Source of the DNA: Coenobita brevimanus
Lineage: Eukaryota > Arthropoda > Malacostraca > Decapoda > Coenobitidae
Direction: 5' to 3'
Assembly: GCA_032717465.1 (NCBI GenBank)
Contig: CM064697.1
Coordinates: 7,668,033 to 7,732,032 of the forward strand
DNA length: 64,000 bases
Positions 12,890-26,448 of this stretch are shown in pieces (positions within the stretch are counted from its first letter, which is position 1; each line of letters starts with the position of its first letter). The notes below the pieces were generated by a model, which saw only the letters and a list, made by a program, of their open reading frames with translations, ran no database searches and was not told the DNA's origin. The position numbers were made by a program, and so were the translations under genes.

Positions 12890-13180
12890 TGTGGCTCTCT
12901 ACACCCTCTGCTTCGAAGTCTATGCTCTCCAAAGAGACAAGTTCGAAGGGTGAAGTTCTTTTCCACCTGATACAAAGCAGAAAGGACCTAAGGAAGGGGA
13001 ATGACAGGCGACACTTCATCAAAGTTATGATTTGACTCCTTGGCAGACGGTTTTTCCCGGGTGATTTTTCAGCAATATATGAACAGATGAGCAGTGCCCC
13101 AGATCCCATCCCACCTGAAGTCGTGTACATCAGAGATGTGAACGATCTTTTTTGTTCCACCTGCAGTAAGCAGCGTTGAT
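12890..13180 (+). pseudogene. Coding-looking fragment with in-frame stop, family unknown
   Basis: Read on the plus strand, bases from about 12890 encode protein-like sequence (for example LFHLIQSRKDLRKGNDRRHF), then an in-frame TGA near 13035. The same frame continues as GDFSAIYEQMSSAPDPIPPE and VVYIRDVNDLFCSTC to a stop near 13179. The balanced composition contrasts with the surrounding low-complexity DNA and suggests a decayed coding copy. The minus strand is also open, so strand and even coding status are uncertain. I do not recognise the family. Confidence 0.3.
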
Positions 13181-13277
13181 TCTTTCTTTCTTTCTTTTTC
13201 CTGCCTCACCGCACCATCACACAGCACACCACACCATCACACTACACCACGACACCACACCATCACGTAGCAACAAT

Positions 13278-13374
13278 CATCATCATCATCATCATCATCA
13301 TCGTCATCATAATAATAATAATAATAATAATAATAGTAATAATAAAAATAATAGTAATAAAAATAATCATGATG

Positions 13375-13459
<85 letters not shown>

Positions 13460-13467
13460 TAATCATG

Positions 13468-13517
<50 letters not shown>

Positions 13518-13553
13518 CATGATAATAATAATAATAATAATAATATAATAATC
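13278..13553. repeat. (CAT)n then long (AAT)n microsatellite
   Basis: (CAT)n at 13278-13311 leads into about 240 bp of (AAT)n with sparse AAAAT and CATGAT interruptions. Poly-Asn, poly-Tyr and poly-Ile frames across it are artefacts. Confidence 0.95.
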
Positions 13554-13916
13554 TTGTCCTATGTTTTTCAAAAGCACCAGTTCTTACGGATTCGCGAGCT
13601 TTCAAAGCATGTTTGCACCTTACAATTACAAGACTTCTGACACCGTTCATAATCAATACACTCTACCACTCTCACATCGCATCCACTACCCCGCCCTTCG
13701 CCTATCCAAACCACCGCCATTGCACCCTCTCTCCCCAGCATCACTGAGGCCACCAACTCATCAGCCACGTCAAAATGAAGGTGAGGGTGTGGTTTATCAG
13801 CGTGTGGTTCAGGCCTTGGGCGTATCGCTCAAGGCTGACAGGTCCACATCTTGCTCTGTATTAGTAACCTTGTTTAATGAACCGAGCATCACATTCCTGT
13901 TGGCGGCCTTCATTCC

Positions 13917-13921
<5 letters not shown>

Positions 13922-13962
<41 letters not shown>
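13922..13962. repeat. (CT)n microsatellite
   Basis: A pure CT array, followed by a short TG run and G10 near 13980-13990. Confidence 0.95.
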
Positions 13963-13964
<2 letters not shown>

Positions 13965-14201
13965 TTGCTGTGTGTGTGTGTGGGGGGGGGGTCTGTCTGT
14001 CTGTTTTGTACTGAGTGAAACGTTTGTGTACAAACCACGGGCTTGCGAACAGCGCTGTGTCATTGGTGCCTTGAGACCATAAAATGTAGGAATTACAAAG
14101 GACAGATGAGGGTAGAAAGGGGATGTATAGTTCTCCCGGGAATGTCAAGGAGAGCTGATGGTGATATAAAGTGACGCAAGCAGTTATACGGGTTTGTCTG
14201 C

Positions 14202-14338
<137 letters not shown>

Positions 14339-14397
14339 TCCTTCTACCCTGTCTTTTCCTATTCCTTTATTTCTTATCCCTACTTCATTCCTCATTA

Positions 14398-14640
14398 ACC
14401 ATCCCTAACTCTTTCCCTCTCAACTACCACTCACCCCTTCCCTCACAACACACCCCTTCCTTCACAACCATCCCTCACCTCTTCTCACACAACCACGCCT
14501 CACCCCATCCCTCGTAACCATCCCACACCCCTTCCCTCACAACCATCCCTCACCCTTTCCCTCACAACCACCCCTCACCTCTTCCTTCACAACCACCTCT
14601 CACCCTACCCTTCACCCCTACCCTATTGTCAGTCCCTCCT
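14398..14640. repeat. Degenerate ~30-bp minisatellite
   Basis: The unit is approximately CACAACCATCCCTCACCCC followed by TTCCCT, repeated about eight times with substitutions and short indels. It directly follows the (CA)n array. Confidence 0.7.
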
Positions 14641-15149
14641 CCAACCCCCTGGGACTCCCTGATAAGAAATAGTTCTTTTGTCTCACCCCTCCTATTCATC
14701 GCTGCAGCAGGTTGGCCCATCCCTCCTACATGTGCCTCCTATATATTTATGTAATTGACAGTGAATTAGTGAATTTATTCTTCTTGGAAAAAATATTCCT
14801 TCGAGGAAGGAGCGCTGCAAGGTAAATGCCATATCGTTGTGCAGTAGCTTGTATATATCCCAGTAATTAGGGAAACTACTAAAGGTAACTTTGGCCATGC
14901 TTATTCAAATAAGCGGTTATCACGCTACTTGTGGAATCTAAAACGTGGAACATAAGAGTCACAGAAATCGTCCCCGGACTTCAGCAGTTTTCTGTCAGTC
15001 TTCCCTCTTTATATATTGTAGTTAGGTAAATGAGGACCTCAAGGAAATGACAGTTTAGTTGCCAGCTTACCTATGATGGCTGGATGTGGCAGGCGTCTTA
15101 ATGCTCTTGCGACTAGTATTGAGAAGCGGGGCTACTCTTGCCTCCCTCC
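14641..15149. other. Gene-free stretch, nothing recognised
   Basis: Unique-looking, moderately AT-rich sequence without a supported exon. Confidence 0.4.
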
Positions 15150-15470
15150 CATCGTCATATCTTACACCCTACCTTCCTCACCTCTTACATCCCTCTCTCA
15201 CTCCTCAGCTCCCTCCCTCACTCACCTCTTTCCTTTCTCCATTCCTCACCTCTTATCTCCCTTCCTTCTCCACCTCTTTCCTTCCGTATTTCCTTCCTCA
15301 CTTCTTACCTGTCTCTCTTCCTCACCTCTTTTATTCCTTTCGTCCTCACCTCTTACCTCGCTCCCTCTTTTCCTCACCTCTTACCTCGCTTCCTCCTTTC
15401 CTCACCTCTGTCCTTCCTTCCTCACCTCTTACTTCCCTCCCACCCTTTTTTCTCATCTTCCTCCTGCCGC
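15150..15470. repeat. Pyrimidine minisatellite, ~27-bp units
   Basis: Degenerate tandem units of the form TTCCTCACCTCTTACCTCGC with variable spacing. The plus strand is almost entirely C/T. Confidence 0.65.
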
Positions 15471-15689
15471 CGACGTTAATGTATGCAGATTCATTTTTCA
15501 AGGTACCATTTACAGCACTTTTGAGCCAGATGGAGTAATTATTCAGTGATTGAGTTACTCCTGTGGTCTCCCCCACCCATGTACCTTCCCCTCACACTCT
15601 TGTCCTGTCTTCAGTTCATGTCGGAGAGACTTGGGTGAGGAGAGAAAGAGGGAAGGAGGAGCAGCACTTATGATCAACATATTTCCATA

Positions 15690-15920
15690 TCAAACTGAGA
15701 ATGCATTAATGAGGTGCATCCACTCACTTGATGCTGTGCTACTGTACCTTCAGGCGCACCACACTCAGTGACAAGAAATTAGTTCCTATAACCTATATAA
15801 CCATTTACTACGCTGGGTTGCAATCATATACTCAATTGACGGCTGGTGGTCTAGTGGGATAAGGCTCTTGAACCGGATGGGTCCCGTAATTATTTATATC
15901 CGAGAGCTGGTTAGAGCCTG
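15690..15920 (+). mobile_element. SINE-like repeat with tRNA-like A-box
   Basis: This shares blocks with the family copies near 57.7-58.2 kb and 60.1-60.7 kb: CACTTGATGCTGTGCTACTG, then CATTTACTACGCTGGGTTGC, then TGGTGGTCTAGTGGGATAAG. The last block resembles a pol III A-box (TGGTCTAGTGG). A convincing B-box and cloverleaf are absent, so this is not an intact tRNA gene. Confidence 0.55.
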
Positions 15921-17345
15921 ATGCTTACATAAAGACGTTTAGGGGAGAGCGAGGGTAGTCTCCCAAGCCTTATTATGTAGAGAATGAATAGTCTGCATCC
16001 AGGTCCTTACGCTCCTGATGGGGAAGAAATTGTGGATGACTGGATAGATCAGATGAGAACAGAACAGGCCTTGACAATGTAAGTGATACTCAACATATCC
16101 TAAAATATAATGTTGTCGGGGTCATACTATGCCATGAATTTAGTACCAGCGGTCATGGAGCTAATATCAGAGACTGTCCAGTGATGGGAATGGAGACTGG
16201 GTTAGAAATCTACTTCCCACCGCTCTCAGAACTTGTTGCATGTCGCACTCCTGTAAAATTTTATATCTGGCAGTTAAGTCATTTGGATAAAAAATGTTTA
16301 ATGAGTGTGACAAATACCTCGCAGATCAATGGAAAAGTGAGATAGGAATTCACATTCGGCCACCATATTGTTGTGGTGATAAGGGGCGGGCGTGAGGGAG
16401 ATTAGGGGACTCCTATCGTCTTAACTTCACACAAGACAGGTGCAGTAAAATAGTGGGTCGTGTCTCTTTATGTTCTTATTAGAATTCCACTGTGATCATT
16501 TTATATCTACAAAGTGGGAATAACTTTATTTTTTTTCTACCAAATTTTTTTAAATAAAAATATCTGACTTTTCCCATTCATTAAATTTACCAGATAACTG
16601 AAACCTGAAAAGTGACATTTATGCTATGAAAGACAACTCATTGGCCCTGTCAACCCGTCCCAAGACAACACGGTGTGGAATGGCGTACTCTTCCCCGGTG
16701 GACAAGTTTGGTGCTGCAGTCAACCAGTGTTGGGTTGATTGTGATGATGAAAGTGATGTTACTAGAAAAATGTTAGAATTGCCTCGTGCAGGGCTTATCC
16801 TACAGTAGAAACAGTTATTGTTATCGTGTATCATTTCCTGAAAGACTGAATGATACTGAGCTAGGGTCTTTCTCCGCCTCTCTTAAATCCGTCCTCCCTC
16901 TGTTTTTCAGTCTTTACGTAACCCCCAGTATCTTTAAACTATCATAATAGTTACCGTTCCCTTCCCCTCCCTACTTTCTATAGGGATATAATGTGAAATA
17001 ATACGGAAAATGACTATGGAGAATATTGTGCCCATGCTCCCTGCGGGCACCATGATGAGAAAAAGGCGCTTCCGTAAGAAATATCGGTTTTCTCGTCACT
17101 TCTGCCTCTCGTGGGAACTCGGCTTTTGACTGGTAACGCTAGACTTCCATTGAGCGTCTAGATTACAATGCACGAGGCTTTAACTTTAGTTCATATCCTC
17201 TCTAACTGAGCAAATATATTAAGGAAACTAGAGCGCTGCATCAAAGGTTACTCTGTGAGACGAGGCTACTCACCACTGTAAAAGCATATTCATGGATCAC
17301 GAGCTGCAAAGTGAGAGTTTGCATATTTTATACCGTACGTACTAT
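15921..17345. other. Gene-free stretch with one protein-like segment
   Basis: Mostly unique AT-rich sequence. A short block at about 16624-16735 reads in one plus frame as RQLIGPVNPSQDNTVWNGV and runs to a stop. No splice sites or family support were found, so no gene is called. Confidence 0.35.
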
Positions 17346-19084
<1,739 letters not shown>

Positions 19085-19865
19085 GCCTCCTTTCATATTC
19101 ATCCAATATCTCCGTCACCCTTCCCTTATTTCCATAGCTTCCCCTGTCTCTCACACTGTCCCTTTTCTTAATTTCTCTTCCTCCCTCTTGTCTTCCTTTC
19201 CTTTTCAATATCCTCCCTTCCCCCGTCCCCTTCCTCTCTCATTTCCTCCTCCCAGTGCTCATCTCCCTCAGTCTCCCTAATTTTCTATATTCAAATTCCC
19301 ATTTCTCTCTTGCTCTATTCCTCTTATGGCTTCCCTTACTCCTCTTTTTCTCCAGCTACTATACTTTAGTTTCTCCCCTTCCTTCCGCCTATCATTGTTT
19401 CTTTCTCAGCTCGTCTAACCCCGTCCCTCTGTCCAACGCTTTCTCTCTCCAGCTTATCCTTACTTCTCTCCCCATCCCTATGTCTCTTCATCTTTCTCTT
19501 TCCAGCTGTCCTTCAGGCTCACCGTTTCCTTCCTCTTTTCAGCAATCCTTCTTTCTTTCCCTATCTTATGTCTCTCTCCCATGCTCTCTCCATTTTGTCT
19601 TTCAGTCTCAACCCATCCCTTCATGCTTCCTCCTTCTTTATCTCTTTAGTTATCCTTCATTCTCATCCGTTCTCTTCATTCTTCCTTCTTTCTCTCCCCA
19701 GTTAACCCAAACTCTTCAATTCCCTTCATTCATTCTCCTCTTTTCTCTTGCCAATATTCCTGCCTTCTCTTCCCTTCCCTCCGTTTCTCCGCTTTCATCC
19801 CAGTCTCGTCTTTCCTCCGTCGCTATTTACCTTCTCCCTCCCAATCGTTCTTTCACTCATTCACT
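19085..19865. repeat. Pyrimidine-rich tract
   Basis: The plus strand is mostly C/T for about 780 bp, giving long Ser/Leu/Phe/Pro frames in several registers. No gene support. Confidence 0.7.
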
Positions 19866-19898
19866 CATCCCGAACACCGAAACAGGGAGGCCATGATA

Positions 19899-19998
<100 letters not shown>

Positions 19999-20218
19999 TC
20001 GATCCATCATAAAAACGATCCACGATATCTGCATCATTCTGGGTGTGTTGACAGGCCGTGGCAATATCTCCCAGGCAGAATGTCAAAGGTCACGATCGCA
20101 TATAAATTAAGACGAAGGAGGAGGAGGCCCCAGGAGTGACACTGCCTCATCCTTGACCTGTTTCGAATTGAGAATCTCCTTGAGATGTACTGTACCTCCT
20201 TCAGAAGAACAGTGCTCA

Positions 20219-20223
<5 letters not shown>

Positions 20224-20277
<54 letters not shown>
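20224..20277. repeat. (GA)n microsatellite
   Basis: Pure GA array. Confidence 0.97.
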
Positions 20278-20279
<2 letters not shown>

Positions 20280-20281
<2 letters not shown>

Positions 20282-20900
20282 CAAGGTGTATAAGCCCTTA
20301 GTTTTAGATAGATAATTGTACAACCCACCGTGAGAGTAAAGTATGTTGGGCTCCTGTGTCTCACCGTCAAATACTCTCTGTAACACGACATACACTCGTA
20401 ATATTTTTATTCCCCCCAGCTGTTCCTTAAATCGTCATCGTAATCACCCCGACACCTTTTTCGCACGTAAGGATGGGGTGAAGCGTTCCTTAAGCAATCG
20501 TCAGTTTAACCCAGTGAATACGATTATTTCTTTTCTGATTTCTTTACCCCTCCTGTACAGTGCCGTCTTTTCCATCGTATTATTGTCAACTACAGGTGAT
20601 GAAATCCAGCTTAGGAGATATTTTGGACAAGGGGAGATAGATACAGCCTTCAGTGATTCCTCCACTACTTGGTAACTCTTCCATGCTGTGTAAAATGCCT
20701 GGTAGCTGCAAGAATAACATAACAATCCGTCATCGTGTTCAAGGGGTTTATTTAATGCTTACTTATTTAGCTTACCAGAGGCCTCTTGTAATGAATGGGT
20801 TAGGAATACAAATGTGTCCTGAGGCAGAGCACGGTACTGATTTTTGCTAAACCTTCCACTTTACTTTATTTTTACCATTATCGCTTTCCCATTTTGACTT
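20280..20900. other. Gene-free stretch, nothing recognised
   Basis: Mixed composition with no exon or recognised element. Confidence 0.35.
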
Positions 20901-20904
20901 ACCT

Positions 20905-21029
20905 TCATCATTTGTCTTCAAATCGCCCATCTTCTTCTTTCTCTCTGTGTTCTGTTTTTCGTTTTGTCTATTCCCGCATCCCTTCCCCTTCTCATCTCGC
21001 CATCATTTACATAGTTATTTATTCTAACC

Positions 21030-21083
<54 letters not shown>

Positions 21084-21360
21084 TTCACATTCTCTTTATT
21101 GCTGTCTCCATCTCCTTACATGCCTACCCTGTCCTAGTTTCTGTTCTAACAAGCTTCCTTATCTCTTCATCTTTCTTCCCCCGTGTTTCTTTCCAGCCCT
21201 CCATATTTCCCTTCCATTCGCTTCTTTCTCTTTCCCTTCTTTTCGTACCCCCCTCCACCCATCCTATATTCCTCCCTTCCACGCCTCTTTCGTCCAACTT
21301 CTTTCCCTCTGTCCCTCCCTCTCCAACTTTCTCTCCGCTCCTCCTCCCGCTCTCCAAGCC
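20905..21360. repeat. Pyrimidine tract with (CT)n
   Basis: Contains (CT)n at 21041-21080. The plus strand is nearly all C/T. Confidence 0.7.
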
Positions 21361-21559
21361 CAATTTAGCGTGGGGGGAGAAAAAGATGTATGATAAGGTT
21401 GGAATCAAAGTTGGGGTTGTGCTTGGAGGAAACTTGCGCCAAGATTGGGGAGATACGCTGATACGGAGGGAAAGATGAAGGGTGGTGGGGAGGGAGATGG
21501 AAGGACGGAGAGGAATAGAGGAAGATGGTGCACAAAGGAGGGAGGAAAGAAGGGACTCA

Positions 21560-21979
21560 CCTGCCACCCTTTCTCGTTTCCTTCTACGCTTCTGCTTCGT
21601 CTTTCTAATTATCTCACCGCCTTTCCTCTCTCCCTCTCCTCTTTCTGTCACCTCCCTTCCTTAGTACATTCTCCTTCCTTTATTAACTCTGTCCTCTCTC
21701 CATCGTCCTATACTAACCTCGACCCCTCTTTCCCTTTCTCCCTCACTCCATTCTCTTTTCCTTTCCTCTTTTCTGCTCACTGTCCCGTCTCTTCCACCTC
21801 TTCATTATTTTTTTTCTCTGCCACCCCCCACCTTGTCTCCCTCCCTCCCTTTCCCCAAAAGGAGGTAAGGGGCAGAGAAAACTGAGGGAGGAACAAAAAG
21901 AGAGGGAGAAGGAGAAAGGAAGAAAGACGAAACGACATAGTCATGAGGGGAATATGAAAATTATAAGGAGGAGAATCAC

Positions 21980-22019
<40 letters not shown>

Positions 22020-22380
22020 GAAGGCACTGGGAAGAAAGATGAACTAAAGATAAATAAAAATTGCAATAAAAAATATGATTGAGTCCTGGGGAGAGTAAAT
22101 TGCTAGATTAAAGAGTGAGAGGGGCTGCGTGAAAATATTTGGTTATCTGTGAATAAGAGAAAACGAAGATAAAGCGACGAAAGAGAGAGGGAGAAGGATT
22201 TTTCGGAAAACTTGTATAAGAGAGAAAAGTAAAAATAAGAACAAGTACCGATATAAAGAAAGAAAATGAAATACGACATAGAGAGATAAAAAAAAAAAAA
22301 TAGTAAGGAGAGGGATGGAGGGAGGGAAGGCAGAAGTTGGCGGAGCAAGAGAAGGGGAGGGGGAGGGGGGACAGGTAGAC
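21560..22380. repeat. Pyrimidine-to-purine strand switch block
   Basis: The plus strand is C/T-rich from about 21560 to 21860, then abruptly A/G-rich to about 22380, including (GA)n at 21980-22016 and a G-rich end at 22330-22380. The switch point is near CCCCAAAAGGAGG at about 21855. Confidence 0.65.
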
Positions 22381-22504
22381 GAGCAGAGCAAAAGTACCGA
22401 TAATTAGTCTATAAATACATTGACACTATTTTCGTAACATGCGGCTACCCTCCCAGTACTGCTTCATCATTTACCGCATCCCCTTACCCTAGATAACTAT
22501 CTCT

Positions 22505-22790
22505 CTTAATTATACGAGTTATCTACAGGTATATGCGCTGACAGTCCTTCCCTTTGCGTATCTTTTTACCACAGCTTAATTATATGAGTTATCTATAGGT
22601 ATATGCGTTCACAGTCCTTCCCTCAGCTTATCTTTTTACCTAAGCTTAATTATACGAGTGATCTATACCGGTGTATGCGTTCACATTCTTTTTTCATCAA
22701 GCTAACCTTTTCACCATTGCTTGATTATACAAGTTATCTACATATGCCTTCACAGTCTTCTTCCCTCAATTTCTCTTCTTACCACAGCTG
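22505..22790 (+). repeat. 70-bp minisatellite, four units
   Basis: Units start near 22505, 22575, 22645 and 22720. Each begins CTTAATTATACGAGTTATCT or a variant, then has a TATGCG(C/T)TCACAGTC segment and ends TCTTTTTACCACAG. Divergence increases towards the last unit. Confidence 0.8.
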
Positions 22791-22844
22791 TACTCTCCTC
22801 ACTTTAACTAGATGTAAAATTTGCCACCTCATCGTCTTTAGTTT

Positions 22845-23010
22845 GGTGCTGTAACAAGAGATTAACGATAGAATGCGGTGCTAGTCACAAAGAAGTTCTG
22901 TGGGAAGGATGTAGAGCCGTAGTACTGTCTTATTCTGCCATGGAGGTACGGGAAAGAAGGTAGAAAATGAAAATCTCTGCCAAGTTAAAATGAACGAACT
23001 GCAGGGATTG
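22845..23010 (+). repeat. Dispersed repeat copy (family of 9.1 kb)
   Basis: Shares GAGATTAACGATAGAATG, GGAAGGATGTAGAG and a tail with GAAAATCTCTGCCAAGTTAA with the copies at 9100 and 28435. Confidence 0.55.
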
Positions 23011-23800
23011 TACAGACTGGTACTCTAGATAAATGACCACTTTTAACTGCAATATGTTATCTATAGACTTGTGTTCAGAGCCCCTTCTTCTTCTTTTCTA
23101 ACTACTACTAAGAGAATTGTGAATGGTTTGGAGTAAGATGTGAAAGGTTATACTTTTAGAAAGGTGGTGAGGCTGAGATGACGAATTAGGAAGATGGTAA
23201 GAAAGTGTAAGTTTAGGTCGGTGGCTAGGTAATGAAAATTGCAAGACATATTAGTTTGTCAGGTTAGGGTAATAAGGATGAGATGATGGTTAGGAATGTG
23301 GTAAGACTGGGGAAAAAGTAAAAAAGCAGGGGAGAGAGTAAAGTTAGGAAGAATGTAGGATGGAAAGGCAGGGTAAGGTTAGGAATTTGGTTAAGATAAA
23401 GCCAAGGTGAGAGTAACCCTTCTATCCAGTGACCTACTTTTTCTCAGTTTATTATTGTTATTTCTGGACGATATGATTCAGTTTACGAAGGACCTCTCGT
23501 ACTGAAAGAGCTAATGGAGGCTAGGTAATTATCTGGTAAAATAATAGTAACAATAATAATAATTAAAAATAATAATAATGATGATGATGATGATGATGAT
23601 GATGATTAATAATAATAATAATAATAATAATAATCTAAGATGAATAAAACAGTCAGGCGAAAACATGAATTAAATGAAAAATTAGGTCATCGGACTGAAA
23701 GGGGCTAGAGTGGTTGTGTGGTGAGAAAAGTGATGATAAGAAGGTAGTTTTTTTTTTTTTCCTCCCTTCAGTCGGAACTTGGGCCCCTATTCTCGTTCGA
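23011..23800. other. Gene-free stretch with AAT/GAT microsatellite
   Basis: Interrupted (AAT)n-(GAT)n-(AAT)n lies at about 23547-23633. Copies of the dispersed phrases GGACGATATGATTCAG (23465) and GGTCATCGGACTGAAAGGGG (23685) are present. No gene was seen. Confidence 0.45.
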
Positions 23801-23970
23801 CCTCCAAACACATTTTCTTAAGTGATTTATTTTGTTTTATTTTGTTTATTACACCTTGTTGTTCTCGTCTGTATTACTTAAAGAAGTCATACTCTGCATA
23901 AATAACGTACCAAAGGATATTAACCTCCCATATCCAAAAATAAATCGCTTAGGAAGAGGTTTCAGGGAGC
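23801..23970. mobile_element. Foldback MITE copy 2
   Basis: The left arm (CCTCCAAACACATTTTCTTA then AGTGATTTATTTT) pairs with the right arm (AAAAATAAATCGCTTAGGAA then GAGGTTTCAGGG). The arms match the copy at 7358-7522. The outer flanks TTCTCGTTCGA and TCGACAAGAATTCGAAC extend the inverted repeat. Confidence 0.6.
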
Positions 23971-24312
23971 TTCCTTAATCGACAAGAATTCGAACCCTGG
24001 TCACTCACACATTTTGATCATAATGCCGGGGTTGTGTGATATTCAGTGACCCTTAGTTATGAGGTAGGCATGAATCTCCTTGGTTACTAGTGAAAGCATC
24101 CCTCCAGTCTGACTACTGTACAGGTACATCTGGCCATTAACCAAGCTAGAAGGAGGACTGGATGTTTGTCAGTATGAAGTATATTCACTATAGTAATGTT
24201 AAGAAGATGGTAAAACTGGAAGTACGGGCAGGAAGACTGTAAGATTAGAACATTGGTAATGTAGGTGAAATGGAAAGAAGTATTACCGGTCCCCCCTTGA
24301 ATCCGATTACTT

Positions 24313-24543
24313 ATTACCTCCGGCAGCGAAGTTGGAGGAGGTTATATTTTCACCTACGTTTGTCTGTATGTTTGTTTGTCCACACGATATCTCCAAAAGT
24401 TCTCAATGAATTTCAATGAAATTTTGTAGAATGGTAGGCCATAGACCAGGTAAAAGCTGATTAAATTTTGGGGCGGATCCGGATCCGGATCTGGATCCTG
24501 CAGTGGCTTTGGCGGAGGTATGCGCTCTGAGTGCTTTCTAGTT
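24313..24543 (+). mobile_element. Short element with GGATCCGGATC core
   Basis: It begins ATTACCTCCGGCAGCGAAG and ends TTTGGCGGAGGTATGCGCTC, giving imperfect inverted ACCTCCG...CGGAGGT ends. Inside are TTTCACCTACGTTTGTCTG, AATTTTGGGGCGGATCCGG and CGGATCCGGATCTGGATCC. From memory this layout resembles a short dispersed repeat seen in many distantly related animal genomes. I cannot confirm that here. Confidence 0.55.
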
Positions 24544-24806
24544 TTCCACTATATTTTTGCTATTTCCAGACGATTTTATGCACCCAAGGATAGATTTTCT
24601 AGTCGAAAGGGTTATACGTAGCCGTCAGTAACCCTCTCACAGACAGATTTGTTCCCTAAGCTGAAAATTTCATGTAATTAGCAAGAAGAAAATGGATATT
24701 ATGGTATCGAAGAGAAGAAGTTAATGAATTACCCATGAAATTACAAAGGCTGTGATGACGAAGTTCGGTAAGGTTAGGTGTATCAGTTAAATTAGAATTC
24801 ACGTAC

Positions 24807-24810
<4 letters not shown>

Positions 24811-24884
<74 letters not shown>
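24811..24884. repeat. (CA)n microsatellite
   Basis: About 74 bp of pure CA. Confidence 0.97.
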
Positions 24885-24886
<2 letters not shown>

Positions 24887-26366
24887 TCAACCCTCTCATG
24901 ATCGGAACAACCCCATTACTCGATTTAGCTAATATCGGACGACTTTGATTCAGCTGAGAGTGTCACTTGGCTGATTCCTTACTAATGAAGTCAGGCAGAA
25001 AAATAACGGGGTTTCATTACTGCCGCCCTTCTTAATGTTGGGCCACCGCGACGCAGTTAGGCGGTTGATGAATGCACTTGACTTACACAGTTGCCTCTAA
25101 ACTAAAACAAAAATCGGTTTATACAATATGCGTAGGAATATTTATGGTCAAAATATGCATTGAAGATTTTTATCAGTGTTTTATTGCAAGATATATGAGG
25201 TCTCAGCCCATTACTCCATTTTTTTTTTTAACCTACTGTCACCTAAATTAAACACTGCAATACGATGGCGTCTGTTGTACTTCCTGTATATTACTAGTAT
25301 TGGCTGGTGATAGGAATAACTCTCATAGTGAAGAAAAGTCTGTCTAATGATCGTATGCATAAGCAACTAGAAGCCATCTCACGATGGGATCTCACCACCC
25401 GCATAGCCGGAAAGTTTTTCCTCGGCACATAATTTTGCAACTCCATTTCTGATTTGACGCAAATTCAGAATGTATAACACACACAAACAAAACCAGCCAG
25501 CCAACCTCACAACTGAAAACAATACCACTCCGCCCGCTTCGCAACGCGGGTGGAAAAAATGTGAAGACCATGAGTCGCACTCCACGACACGTGATGTGCT
25601 TAAACAGGTTGTGGAATCCACTTTTGTGGATTGCTACATTTGTGCGATCTTTGAATGCTAAAATTACCAAGAAATAATGAGAAACGTTAGAAAGTTCTCC
25701 TGCATTGTCTGCTGATACAAATGCAATAGTGAAATACTATAAAACCACTCCCTTTGTATCTCCACGCTTATTAATCCCAGTTCACGCCAAAGTTGTGACT
25801 TACCATACGAACAAACTGTGGACTCCATTTGTGGAGTACGCCGATTGCACAGATGGAGAATGCCATAATTATTATGTAAGCATACCACCATTATACTCAG
25901 ACTAATCGACTGGTGGTAGCAAGTAGAAAATTAACAAGACGTCATCGTACTGATGGATTTCATGCTATCTCAAGTGTCGATAGTATACATATAGATTACT
26001 TATGACCAAAAAATGAAATTATACTAAATAAGACTTACGCGCATGGTAGTCACGCGAATTAACATAGGAAGTAAGTTCAAAGATTTTATTCATTTTGCTC
26101 CTATAAACACCGACCGCTTATTAGAGAGTTGGACAGAAAAGGGGTGAATGTGTGGCTAGACGGGTACTGCATGCCCGCATTTATCCAGGAGGAATGCAGT
26201 TAGGTAGTTCAAAAGAGCAGTGACCATTCAGAAAGTGATAGTAAAGGGAAAGAGATAAGCACTGCCGCGAAGAGGAAGGTTGAAGAGAGTTAGTATGATG
26301 AGAGGAGTTGAGAGATGAAAAGCCTTCGATCCCATGCTGTCTAGAAGAGCTGTATGATGTGTGATC

Positions 26367-26370
<4 letters not shown>
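24885..26370. other. Gene-free stretch with imperfect duplicated motif
   Basis: A copy of the GACGACTTTGATTCAGC-type motif lies near 24938. The phrases GTGGAATCCACTTTTGTGGA (about 25612) and GTGGACTCCATTTGTGGAGT (about 25820) are imperfect short palindromes that may belong to one decayed element. No supported exon. Confidence 0.4.

Positions 26371-26446
<76 letters not shown>
26371..26446. repeat. (CA)n microsatellite
   Basis: About 75 bp of pure CA. Confidence 0.97.

Positions 26447-26448
<2 letters not shown>

Noticed and set aside
15840..15915. tRNA gene
   Set aside because: An A-box-like word is present, but no cloverleaf or clear B-box could be drawn. It belongs to the SINE-like family.
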